From Pseudoflavonifractor sp047637855 (lineage in GTDB: Bacteria; Bacillota; Clostridia; Oscillospirales; Oscillospiraceae), in NCBI GenBank assembly GCA_047637855.1, contig JBLJBF010000018.1:1-19040 (forward strand): 19,040 nt of DNA. The letters run 5' to 3'. The position numbers were made by a program, and so were the translations under genes. Positions 7,778 through 13,332 of the stretch are shown here, piece after piece. The first letter of the stretch is position 1, and each line of letters starts with the position of its first letter. Below the pieces are notes generated by a model. The model was not told where the DNA came from. It did no database searches and saw only the letters and a program-made list of their open reading frames with translations.

Positions 7778-7817
7778 GCTTTGTCCGTCGCTCCGGTCCA
7801 AGCTCCCCTGCTCGGCG

Positions 7818-7971
7818 GCTCCGCGCTTCTATTTGTCACGCTGCACGCCCTCCGCGACGGCGGATAACTCCTCCGACTGCGCAAAAATGCTCCGGGGGCT
7901 TTGCCCCTTTCGCATGTTCGCTCCGCTCCGGCGTTATCCGCCTGCTCCCGGGCGCTCCGCGCTTCTATTTG
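7818..7971. repeat. Structured repeat element flanked by 18-bp direct repeats inside the tad operon
   Basis: Identical 18-bp direct repeats (GCTCCGCGCTTCTATTTG) lie at 7818-7835 and 7954-7971. Between them a 10-bp inverted repeat, GGCGGATAAC at 7859-7868 and GTTATCCGCC at 7933-7942, encloses a smaller hairpin (GGGGGCTTTGCCCC, about 7894-7907). The 7954-7971 copy covers the last codon and the stop codon of the TadG-like gene. The 297-base gap between that gene and cpaB contains no convincing gene. The arrangement looks like a dispersed MITE/REP-type module, possibly inserted with duplication of its target. Confidence 0.65.
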
Positions 7972-8984
7972 CTCAACATCAGACTATACACCCCGAAATC
8001 TTTGGCGGTCCCGCTGGGGTCCCCTCCGGCGGAGCCCAGGGTCACCATGTCCACATAGGAGCCGGTGATGGCGTCCTTCATGCCGCAGGGCTGCCCCTCC
8101 AGCACGAAAGCGGCAAAGCCCGTGACACACACATTTTTTTTGCCCTGGTACTCCACCACGGGCACCTTAATGACCCGGGGGCAGGAGGCCACATAGTGCC
8201 GCAGCGTGCAGCCGCCCTGGCCGGGGAAGTGGGTGCACTGGCTGAACCGGGTGGTAAAGGCCTGGCTGGTGGGCCCGGCCATATTGCCCGACTCGACGGG
8301 GAGGATGCTGCCCACCGCCAGCTGGCCCTGGTAGCCGTAGGCGAGCCAGGTGCGGTAGTCGTTGGCCCCGCCGCCATTCACGCCGTCCAGGTCGATGGCA
8401 CCAAAGCTGCCGCTGGGCAGGCTGTTGTCCCCCTTGGAGCCGTACTTGAGGGTGATGTGCTCCCGGATGCCGGCGGCTAGGCAGGCCGAGAGCTTGGCGT
8501 GCTCCACGCCCAGGGGGACCACGTCGCTCAGGCGTACGCACACCATGGTCTTCACCTCGGCGGTCTTGGTGAAGGGGAGAGTATGGATACCGATGACCGG
8601 GGCAAAGCTGGTGGAGACGCTCCCCCTGACCTTCACGCCGAAGGTGGTGAGGCTGCCGCTGCTGCCGCACTTCGGCTTGGGGCCGTCGAAGTAAAACTCG
8701 TAGTTCTCCAACGGGCAGGAGCCGTTTTTCTGGAGGTATTCGGCGGCGATGGCGGTGATCTTCTGCTTGCCCGCGGTATCGTTGGAGGCGATGGGGAGCA
8801 GCCGCCCAGCGGCCAGCACGGCGGCGTCGGCCGCCGTCTGAACCTGCCCGCTCCGGACGTAGAGACAGCCCAGGTCTACGGCGAGGGCGCCCAGCAGCAG
8901 GGCGATGGTCATAAAACCGGCCACCAGCACCAAAACCGAGCCGCCCTCCTCCCGGCCGAGCCGGTGCAGGAAAGAGCCTATCAT
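7965..8984 (-). CDS. tadG: TadG-like pilus assembly protein with a Cys-rich extracellular region
   Basis: 339 aa. The N-terminus matches the TadE/G-like (Tad_N) signature: a charged leader, then GGSVLVLVAGFMTIALLLGALAVDLG as one transmembrane helix (about 14-39), then the conserved Q-x-AADAAVLAAGR segment (about 47-60). The remainder (about 65-339) would lie outside the cell and has nine cysteines, some closely spaced (QCTHFPGQGGCTL, about 243-255), suggesting disulfides. There is no von Willebrand A domain, which longer TadG proteins carry. ATG at 8984 starts 4 bases after the TadE-like stop, with a modest GGGGTG site. Role: minor pseudopilin or envelope component of the Tad machine; the symbol is by family resemblance. 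The stop codon lies in an 18-bp direct repeat. Confidence 0.82.
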   Translation of the reverse strand: MIGSFLHRLGREEGGSVLVLVAGFMTIALLLGALAVDLGCLYVRSGQVQTAADAAVLAAGRLLPIASNDTAGKQKITAIAAEYLQKNGSCPLENYEFYFDGPKPKCGSSGSLTTFGVKVRGSVSTSFAPVIGIHTLPFTKTAEVKTMVCVRLSDVVPLGVEHAKLSACLAAGIREHITLKYGSKGDNSLPSGSFGAIDLDGVNGGGANDYRTWLAYGYQGQLAVGSILPVESGNMAGPTSQAFTTRFSQCTHFPGQGGCTLRHYVASCPRVIKVPVVEYQGKKNVCVTGFAAFVLEGQPCGMKDAITGSYVDMVTLGSAGGDPSGTAKDFGVYSLMLSK

Positions 8985-8988
8985 ACCA

Positions 8989-9417
8989 TCACCCCATCTT
9001 CATACGGCAGGTGGATTTGAGCGGGATGCTGTCCCCGGAGAAAATACCCAGCACGGGGGTGAGCGTGGGCAGATCATAGCTGAGCGTGACCGACAGGTCC
9101 CCCGAGCGGTGGTCGGCGGGGTTGGTATAGGCCACGTCGATCCGCAGGCCGTTTTTCAGGTTGTCGGTGGCCAGGGCCACCGCGCGGCTCTTGACCATCG
9201 CCAGGTTTTCGGTACTGCTCGCGGCGTAGGTGATGCCGTAGCGGGTGCTCTCCCGGCAGATGTTGTCCAGCTGCAGCTTGTTGGCGCAGATCCAGCCCAG
9301 CTCCAGCATCCCGCAGAGCAGGAGGAGCACCAGCGGGAGGGCCAGTGCCAGCTCGACGATGCCCTGTCCGCCCTCATGGCGGACAAGCGCGCGCAGATTT
9401 TTCCAGAGTTTTTTCAC
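8989..9417 (-). CDS. tadE: TadE-like minor pseudopilin
   Basis: 142 aa. A basic leader is followed by GGQGIVELALALPLVLLLLCGMLELGW (about 16-42), which has the TadE prepilin-type cleavage site (G before the E+5 position, as in QGIVE) and one hydrophobic helix; the rest is a soluble extracellular domain with two cysteines (C54 and one near the C-terminus). TadE is processed by the prepilin peptidase and is needed for Flp biogenesis in characterised systems. The start is GTG at 9417, since AAAAA and hydrophobic context follow and GGGAGAG lies upstream. It overlaps nothing and sits 30 bases after the second pilin. Its first 20 codons are strikingly similar to those of that pilin at DNA level. Confidence 0.88.
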   Translation of the reverse strand: MKKLWKNLRALVRHEGGQGIVELALALPLVLLLLCGMLELGWICANKLQLDNICRESTRYGITYAASSTENLAMVKSRAVALATDNLKNGLRIDVAYTNPADHRSGDLSVTLSYDLPTLTPVLGIFSGDSIPLKSTCRMKMG

Positions 9418-9447
9418 GCATCTCTCCCCCGATCTGTATGGAATCTG

Positions 9448-9645
9448 TCAGGACGTTTTGGGTGAGGCGCTCTTCTCCAGCCCCTCTTTTATGCCTGCGA
9501 ATATGCCGTTGAGAGGGCCGCTTATTGTGCTGAGGGCGGCAATCACTACAACGGCCACCGCCGTGAGGATGAGGCTATATTCCACCATGCCCTGCCCGCC
9601 CTCATGGCGGGCAAGCACGCGGAGGTCCCTCCAAAGCTTTTTCAC
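9448..9645 (-). CDS. Flp-like pilin 2
   Basis: 65 aa from a GTG at 9645, chosen because AAGGAGG lies 6 to 8 bases upstream; a longer in-frame reading to 9711 runs through a hairpin and has no good site. A basic 15-residue leader ends in GGQG, followed by MVEYSLILTAVAVVVIAALSTI, the Flp motif with Glu+5 and Tyr+6 after the processing glycine, then a short hydrophilic tail ending in SASPKTS. Its leader is longer and more basic than that of pilin 1 and resembles the TadE-like leader. It could be a second structural pilin or a minor pilin with a specialised place in the fibre. Confidence 0.88.
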   Translation of the reverse strand: MKKLWRDLRVLARHEGGQGMVEYSLILTAVAVVVIAALSTISGPLNGIFAGIKEGLEKSASPKTS

Positions 9646-9679
9646 GCAAGACCCTCCTTGTCGGTATTGTGTACGGAGC

Positions 9680-9717
9680 ATATCCATAGATTTTCGCCGG
9701 GGAAAGTCCATGGATAT
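9680..9717 (-). repeat. Inverted repeat in the leader of Flp-like pilin 2
   Basis: ATATCCAT at 9680-9687 pairs with ATGGATAT at 9710-9717. After a single mismatch the stem continues with GATTTTC/GAAAGTC around a 6-base loop. It lies 35 bases upstream of the pilin 2 start, within the 153-base gap between the two pilin genes. No T-run follows. It may stabilise the downstream mRNA or mark a processing site. Confidence 0.6.
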
Positions 9718-9734
9718 ACCCCGCTCAGGACCGG

Positions 9735-9777
9735 TGGCGCCTTGGGTCGGGTGGAAATCTCCCGCCCCAAGGCGCCA
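9735..9777 (-). terminator. Hairpin between the two pilin genes (partial terminator or RNA-stability element)
   Basis: A 12-bp perfect stem (TGGCGCCTTGGG at 9735-9746 with 9766-9777) continues after one mismatch for 4 more pairs. It begins 21 bases after the stop of Flp pilin 1. On the minus strand no U-run follows, so complete termination is unlikely. A stem-loop here could protect an abundant pilin 1 message and lower expression of the genes behind it, as is known for pilin genes at the head of tad operons. Confidence 0.65.
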
Positions 9778-9798
9778 TTTTGCTTAGGGGATCAGGGT

Positions 9799-9975
9799 TT
9801 ACTTGCCGGTGGGGTTGGTCAGGCGGGTATTTGCGTCTTTGAACAGGCCGTCGATGCCGCCGCCCAAAGTGCCGAGGGCAACGATCACCACCAAAGCCAC
9901 CGCCGCGATGATGAGGCCGTACTCCACCATGCCCTGGCCGCTCTCGTCCTTGAACAGATTGAACAGATTTTTCAT
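9799..9975 (-). CDS. flp: Flp pilin 1 (probable major pilin)
   Basis: 58 aa, read directly from the minus strand. A short leader MKNLFNLFKDESGQG carries the processing glycine, then MVEYGLIIAAVALVVIVALGTL, the Flp motif (Glu+5, Tyr+6 region EYGLI) as a single hydrophobic helix, and a short tail ending in NPTGK. This is the canonical Flp/Fap pilin layout and length. ATG at 9975 has GGGAGG 8 bases upstream. It is the second gene after the riboswitch, just behind its peptidase, and is followed by a strong stem-loop; both facts suit a highly expressed major subunit. Confidence 0.93.
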   Translation of the reverse strand: MKNLFNLFKDESGQGMVEYGLIIAAVALVVIVALGTLGGGIDGLFKDANTRLTNPTGK

Positions 9976-10005
9976 TTTTACGTTCCTCCCAAATTTTTGT
10001 TTTGT

Positions 10006-10629
10006 TTATCGTATCAGCAGCAAAAAATATGCCGCCGTTACAAACGGACCCATGGGGATAAACTGGTGCAGAAAGGCGAGGAAGGTGCTTCTTTGCACAA
10101 AGGTGTAGAGCAGAATGAGCATACCCATGATGACGATGCAGAGCAGGGCGCTTTGCAGCCCGGCGCACAGGCCGATGGCCGCCGCCAGCTTGACATCGCC
10201 GCCTCCGACCTTCTTTCCCAGGAGGAAGGGGACCACAAAGAGAACGCCGCACACCAAAAAGCCCGCCAGGGAGCTCAGGATATCCGCCCCGGTAAAGCCC
10301 AGCAGGGAGGAGACGGCGGCCGTCGCCAGTAGAGCGAGGATGAGCTCGTTAGGGATGACGCGGTAGCGCAGGTCGAACAGGGTGGCAACCCAGCACACCG
10401 AGAGGGCGACCAGACGAAAGGCGAGCTGCCCGGGGCCGTCGGCGGTGAGAAAGACCGTCAGGAAGAGCCCGGCGCAGCCCAGAGCCGAGAGGGCGCGGAT
10501 CAGAGCGGTTCTCGGCCTGACCTCCAGACCCCTGGCCGCGGCCAGGCGCTCCTCCAGGCGGTTCAGGAGCGGTTCGGACGCCGCGCCCAGCAGTGGCGGG
10601 AGCAAAAAGGGGAGTACGGTCGGCAGCAT
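10006..10629 (-). CDS. cpaA: Prepilin peptidase (A24 family, CpaA/TadV)
   Basis: 207 aa, polytopic membrane aspartic protease that removes the leader from Flp and TadE-type prepilins. Both catalytic Asp motifs are visible: FDLRYRVIPN (Asp86) and GGGDVKL (Asp145). Hydrophobic helices occur at about 3-17, 46-62, 70-85, 95-110, 117-138, 150-170 and 185-205. No N-terminal cytoplasmic methylase-type domain with paired CxxC is present, as in the short TadV/CpaA class. The start at 10629 has AAAGGAG 9 bases upstream; an open frame reaching further upstream to 10734 crosses the riboswitch terminator and was rejected. It is the first gene of the tad operon. Confidence 0.92.
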   Translation of the reverse strand: MLPTVLPFLLPPLLGAASEPLLNRLEERLAAARGLEVRPRTALIRALSALGCAGLFLTVFLTADGPGQLAFRLVALSVCWVATLFDLRYRVIPNELILALLATAAVSSLLGFTGADILSSLAGFLVCGVLFVVPFLLGKKVGGGDVKLAAAIGLCAGLQSALLCIVIMGMLILLYTFVQRSTFLAFLHQFIPMGPFVTAAYFLLLIR

Positions 10630-10652
10630 AGAGACGGGCTCCTTTCGGGGAT

Positions 10653-10688
10653 AAAAAAAGACTGTATTCGGCGCTACCGAATACAGTC
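10653..10688 (-). terminator. Intrinsic terminator of the tad-operon riboswitch
   Basis: On the minus strand a 12-bp perfect stem (10677-10688 with 10660-10671, 5-base loop TAGCG) is followed by seven Ts (10653-10659). It lies 24 bases before the prepilin peptidase start and about 100 bases past the c-di-GMP aptamer. The sequence TCGGTAGC (10673-10680, last 4 bases of the 5' arm plus most of the loop) is perfectly complementary to GCTACCGA in the aptamer's 3' strand (10792-10799), giving an 8-bp candidate antiterminator. Confidence 0.88.
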
Positions 10689-10789
10689 GACTTTTTTCCG
10701 GCGCAGGGGAGCACAAGCACACGTCCCGCGGCACGCAAAATGCGCACCGTGCGTGACGGGGCTCCTCATCCGGTCAAAAGTGCGTCTTC

Positions 10790-10868
10790 AATCGGTAGCT
10801 GGCGATCATAGGAAATTCCCTTAGACCCTGTAGCTTCGCGTCCCGCACTTTCACGCGGTTTGCCGTTT
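10790..10868 (-). promoter_or_regulatory. Cyclic-di-GMP-I (GEMM-I) riboswitch aptamer upstream of the tad operon
   Basis: Read on the minus strand, the landmarks of the GEMM-I motif appear in order: CGGCAAACC, a stem closed by a GAAA tetraloop (CCGCGT/GTGCGG), GGGACGC-AAGC, GGGTCTAAGG, then a second hairpin ending in CGCCAG and the closing strand GCTACCG. The closing-stem pairing has one C-A mismatch of the kind seen in known class I aptamers. A terminator follows about 100 bases later, before the pilus genes. I see no clear sigma-70 promoter in the 50 bases upstream (an isolated TACAAT at 10902-10907 lacks a -35 box), so transcripts may enter from the upstream HEPN operon. Confidence 0.92.
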
Positions 10869-10920
10869 TACTAGTGGGAAGACTTGGGCACTTTTTATTT
10901 GATTGTAGGGGCTGCAAAAA

Positions 10921-11391
10921 TCAGTGCTGGGTCAGCTCCTCGATGTCCACGGTCTCGGGCATGGGCTGGAGGGAGCGGAGCCATTCGAGCTGGGCCAAGG
11001 TGCGCTGGAAGAGGCCCCGGGCGATCGCGCCGTCGATAAAGCGGCTGGTGATCTTCTTGTAGGAGAAGGGATAGTCGGACATATAGAAGAACATGACCTC
11101 GGTGAGAAAGTCCTCACACTGGTCTTTTCCCGCCGCCAGCAGGGCGGGGGAGACGCTGCTCTGGAACTGGGGCTCGGCGCAGACCTTCTCGAAGAGGAAG
11201 CCCAGATTGTGGGCCTTGGGCGCCTCTTTTCCCGTGTGATAGACGTACATGCCCTTGAGCTGGCGCTCCAAGGCCTGCTGACACATGTAGGCCACATACA
11301 CCCAGCGCTCGCCGTCGATGAGGACGCGGGCGGTGTCGAGATCGTACTGGGAGAGCATCACCCAGTACTTATACTTTTCGGCAGCGTTCAT
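10921..11391 (-). CDS. HEPN-domain protein
   Basis: 156 aa, soluble, helical. The segment CQQALERQLKGMYVYHTGK followed by AHNL (about 40-70) is the HEPN (PF05168-type) signature: a helix with paired glutamines and a Lys-rich turn, then a conserved His. The RX4HXY ribonuclease motif of HepT toxins is not present (eight residues separate the nearest Arg and His), so RNase activity is doubtful. HEPN proteins of this type usually pair with a minimal nucleotidyltransferase; one is encoded two genes upstream. The start at 11391 has AAAGGAG 8 bases before ATG and overlaps the HD-GYP stop as ATGA. It is the last gene of the operon and has no visible terminator behind it. Confidence 0.85.
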   Translation of the reverse strand: MNAAEKYKYWVMLSQYDLDTARVLIDGERWVYVAYMCQQALERQLKGMYVYHTGKEAPKAHNLGFLFEKVCAEPQFQSSVSPALLAAGKDQCEDFLTEVMFFYMSDYPFSYKKITSRFIDGAIARGLFQRTLAQLEWLRSLQPMPETVDIEELTQH

Positions 11392-12308
11392 ACGGGATTC
11401 TCCTTTGGGACCAACTCGCCGGAGGAGATCAGGTCGCGCAGCAGGGCGGCGACTTTCTGATCGTAGAGCTTTGGCAGGGAGCACAGCTCCTCCGCCGCGG
11501 CTGAGAATGTGCTGGGCTCGCTGGTGTACACCCGCTTGGTGGTCATGGCGTCGAAGGAGTCGGCGATGGCGATGATGCGGCCCTCAAGGGAGATATCGTC
11601 CCCCGAGAGCCCGAAGGGATAGCCGCTGCCGTCCAGCCGCTCGTGGTGGCTGCGGGCGATCTCGGCCACCCGCTTGCCGAACCTGGGGGTGAGGAGCCGG
11701 GCCGAGTCCAGCGGGTGTTTCATAATCACGCGGAACTCACCCGGGGTCAGGCGGTCCGGTTTCTTTAAAATCTCGTCGGGAACGTAGCATTTCCCCACAT
11801 CGTGGAACAGGGCGGCGTTGATGAGGTCATCCATCCGCTGCTGATCGTTGAAGAGGCGGCGCATGAGCATGACCGAATATTCCATGACGTTGTGGCTGTG
11901 GCTGTAGGTGTAGTTGTCCTTCTCGTCCACCTTGGTCATCAGCTCGTTCAGGTTGCCCTGATAGCCGAACACATTGTCAAACAGAGGCTTGTTGGTGACG
12001 TAGAGGAGCTTGGTGTCCTCGTCGGTCTGGAGGTAGACCTCCCGTTTCAAGCCGTCCACATGGAAACAGCCGCCGGCGGGAATGGTGATAGGGGTGGGCC
12101 CCAGCATCAGGTCCAGGTGACCCGAGAGCACGTAGAAGAACTCCATGGTGTCCTCATCCTCAGCGGGGACGATCCAGACCGTCGCATGGGCATAGAGCAT
12201 CTGCACCATGACCTCCATATCCTGGCGCTTGGCCAGAAGGGTCAGGTGTGCCTGTTCCAGGCCCAGACTAAGTCGGGAGCCGTCTTCGTTGATGAAAAGT
12301 CCTTCCAT
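11388..12308 (-). CDS. Cupin-HD-GYP protein, probable c-di-GMP phosphodiesterase
   Basis: 306 aa, no membrane segment. Residues about 25-107 look like a single cupin beta barrel (FFYVLSGHLDLMLG, then ITIPAGGCFHV), probably a sensory domain. Residues about 115-300 are an HD-GYP domain with the full visible metal and signature set: H139, H169-D170 with GK (HDVGK), H198-P199, HHERLDGSGYP (221-231) and D250. HD-GYP enzymes hydrolyse c-di-GMP to pGpG or GMP. The upstream riboswitch responds to that same molecule, so the gene product could control its own expression. ATG at 12308 has GAGG 8 bases upstream. It lies 14 bases after the MNT stop and overlaps the HEPN start. The cupin assignment is weaker than the HD-GYP one. 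Confidence 0.9.
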   Translation of the reverse strand: MEGLFINEDGSRLSLGLEQAHLTLLAKRQDMEVMVQMLYAHATVWIVPAEDEDTMEFFYVLSGHLDLMLGPTPITIPAGGCFHVDGLKREVYLQTDEDTKLLYVTNKPLFDNVFGYQGNLNELMTKVDEKDNYTYSHSHNVMEYSVMLMRRLFNDQQRMDDLINAALFHDVGKCYVPDEILKKPDRLTPGEFRVIMKHPLDSARLLTPRFGKRVAEIARSHHERLDGSGYPFGLSGDDISLEGRIIAIADSFDAMTTKRVYTSEPSTFSAAAEELCSLPKLYDQKVAALLRDLISSGELVPKENPV

Positions 12309-12322
12309 GTTTCATGCCTCAT

Positions 12323-12658
12323 TTATAAAAGGTCCAGACCGGCGAGGTCCACACCGTAGGCCGCAACCTCCTCCACAATCCCGCAGGGCAGCTCCAGCTC
12401 GTCCACCGAGAAGACCTGAATCTGGATGTCATAATCGGCGGAGCGGCATAGACGGGAGAGGGTGATATACTGCGCAAGACCGCAGGGCGTGCCGGGGCTC
12501 AGAAACACAGCCAGATCGATATCGCTGTCCTCCCTCCAGCAACCCTTGGCGAAGGAGCCGTATAGGACGACCCGGTCTACCCAGGAGTAGGCGAGAAACG
12601 CGGTTCTCAGTCTGTGCAGCAATTGGGCAACCGGGGCCGGAATAGAGAGCGCTGACAT
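12323..12658 (-). CDS. Minimal nucleotidyltransferase (MNT, Pol-beta superfamily)
   Basis: 111 aa. The active-site pattern GSX10DXD of the MNT family is intact: LYGSFAKG, then WREDSDIDLAVF (about 33-52). In MntA-type proteins this motif transfers AMP to a partner HEPN protein and neutralises it. Here the HEPN partner is encoded two genes downstream, separated by the HD-GYP gene. The length is normal for stand-alone MNT proteins. ATG at 12658 follows the secreted-protein stop by 13 bases and has almost no ribosome-binding site, so translation may depend on coupling. The substrate could be the HEPN protein, the HD-GYP protein or something else; the sequence does not decide. Confidence 0.88.
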   Translation of the reverse strand: MSALSIPAPVAQLLHRLRTAFLAYSWVDRVVLYGSFAKGCWREDSDIDLAVFLSPGTPCGLAQYITLSRLCRSADYDIQIQVFSVDELELPCGIVEEVAAYGVDLAGLDLL

Positions 12659-12671
12659 CGTATGGGCTGTT

Positions 12672-13085
12672 TTAGCGGGGCTGAATGACCCGGAGCGGGT
12701 CGATCAGGACGACCTGGCCGTCTACCACATATTCGGTGTAGGTGCACTCCACCGAATAGCCCAGCCTGGCGACCTGCTTGGTGGTAGTTTCCACAATCCT
12801 GTTCACCTGGGTGAGAAGCATAGCCACATCGTCCTTCTTGGTTCTCTGGGCTTGGGCAACCAGGAGTTCGATCCTTATGTTGGCCTGGGCGACCAAAAGC
12901 TCGGCCATGATAAGGTTTGCGGCGTTCTTGATGGCGGCGAGGTCCTGTTTGCGGCTGCTGGTGATCTGAATCTGGTGGTAGACCTGCTGGGGGAGAGAAG
13001 GCGCGGATGCGGCCATGGCCGGGGAGACAGCGGTAAAAGTGAGCGTCAGGGACAGGAAGAGCGCTGCGATTTTCATCTTTTTCAT
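12672..13085 (-). CDS. Small secreted protein of unknown function under c-di-GMP riboswitch control
   Basis: 137 aa, not recognised. A classical signal peptide (basic MKKMK, hydrophobic core about 6-20, cleavage predicted after AMA near residue 25) gives a mature protein of about 112 aa. The mature part is mainly helical and hydrophilic and has an internal repeat, ELLVAQANIR then ELLVAQAQR (about 62-82). The C-terminal 30 residues are beta-like (YTEYVVDGQVVLIDPLRVI). There are no cell-wall sorting signal, lipobox or transmembrane segment. It is the first gene after the second riboswitch, with GAGGGGGT 8 bases before ATG. Guess: an envelope or matrix factor released or withheld with changes in c-di-GMP. 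Confidence 0.85.
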   Translation of the reverse strand: MKKMKIAALFLSLTLTFTAVSPAMAASAPSLPQQVYHQIQITSSRKQDLAAIKNAANLIMAELLVAQANIRIELLVAQAQRTKKDDVAMLLTQVNRIVETTTKQVARLGYSVECTYTEYVVDGQVVLIDPLRVIQPR

Positions 13086-13117
13086 TTGGTTTACCCCCTC
13101 AATTTTGTACCGCCGGC

Positions 13118-13150
13118 AAATAAAAAGCAGCCGGCAAATTTACCAGCTGC
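13118..13150 (-). terminator. Intrinsic terminator of the second riboswitch
   Basis: On the minus strand an 8-bp stem with one T-G wobble (GCAGCTGG at 13143-13150 with CCGGCTGC at 13127-13134) is followed by TTTTTATTT (13118-13126). It lies 33 bases before the secreted-protein start. The whole 5' arm can pair with CCAGTTGC in the aptamer's 3' strand (13229-13236; 8 pairs, one G-T), so aptamer and terminator are likely mutually dependent. TTTGCCGGC occurs twice around it (about 13113-13121 and 13132-13140). Confidence 0.82.
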
Positions 13151-13224
13151 GACCATTTTGATCAACAAACGAAAAGCAGGCTTCCTTGACAAAGGAGTCT
13201 GACCGTGTCTGTAATCTCAAAAAG

Positions 13225-13304
13225 TACGGCAACTGGCTGCCATAGACTTTCGTCCTTAGGCCCTTTAGCTTTGCGCCCCCACCTTTCGGTGGGTTTGCCT
13301 TTTT
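13225..13304 (-). promoter_or_regulatory. Cyclic-di-GMP-I (GEMM-I) riboswitch aptamer upstream of the secreted protein/HD-GYP operon
   Basis: Close match to the class I consensus on the minus strand: AGGCAAACC, a perfect stem with GAAA tetraloop (CCCACC/GGTGGG), GGCGCAAAGC, AGGGCCTAAGG, a second hairpin with GACGAAAGTC, GGCAGCCAG, and the closing strand TTGCC that pairs with GGCAA. It starts about 30 bases downstream of a consensus promoter and is followed about 75 bases later by an intrinsic terminator. It controls the four-gene operon ending in the HEPN protein. Confidence 0.95.
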
Positions 13305-13332
13305 CGTGGGGATAGACTTCTATCCATTGCCT

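Noticed and set aside
7752..7971. CRISPR array
   Set aside because: Only two copies of an 18-bp repeat, irregular spacing, and the intervening DNA is itself palindromic.
7678..8480. Plus-strand frames across the repeat module between the TadG-like gene and cpaB
   Set aside because: Translations are repeats of the GC-rich palindromic DNA and the antisense of the TadG-like gene; no start site or family signal.
10630..10747. Upstream in-frame extension of the prepilin peptidase and an overlapping 132-codon frame
   Set aside because: They run through the riboswitch expression platform and terminator. The start at 10629 has a good site, and the family normally begins near there.
10902..10907. 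TACAAT as the -10 box of a promoter for the tad riboswitch
   Set aside because: No -35-like hexamer lies 16 to 18 bases upstream (CCAGCA is found there), so it is not listed as a promoter.
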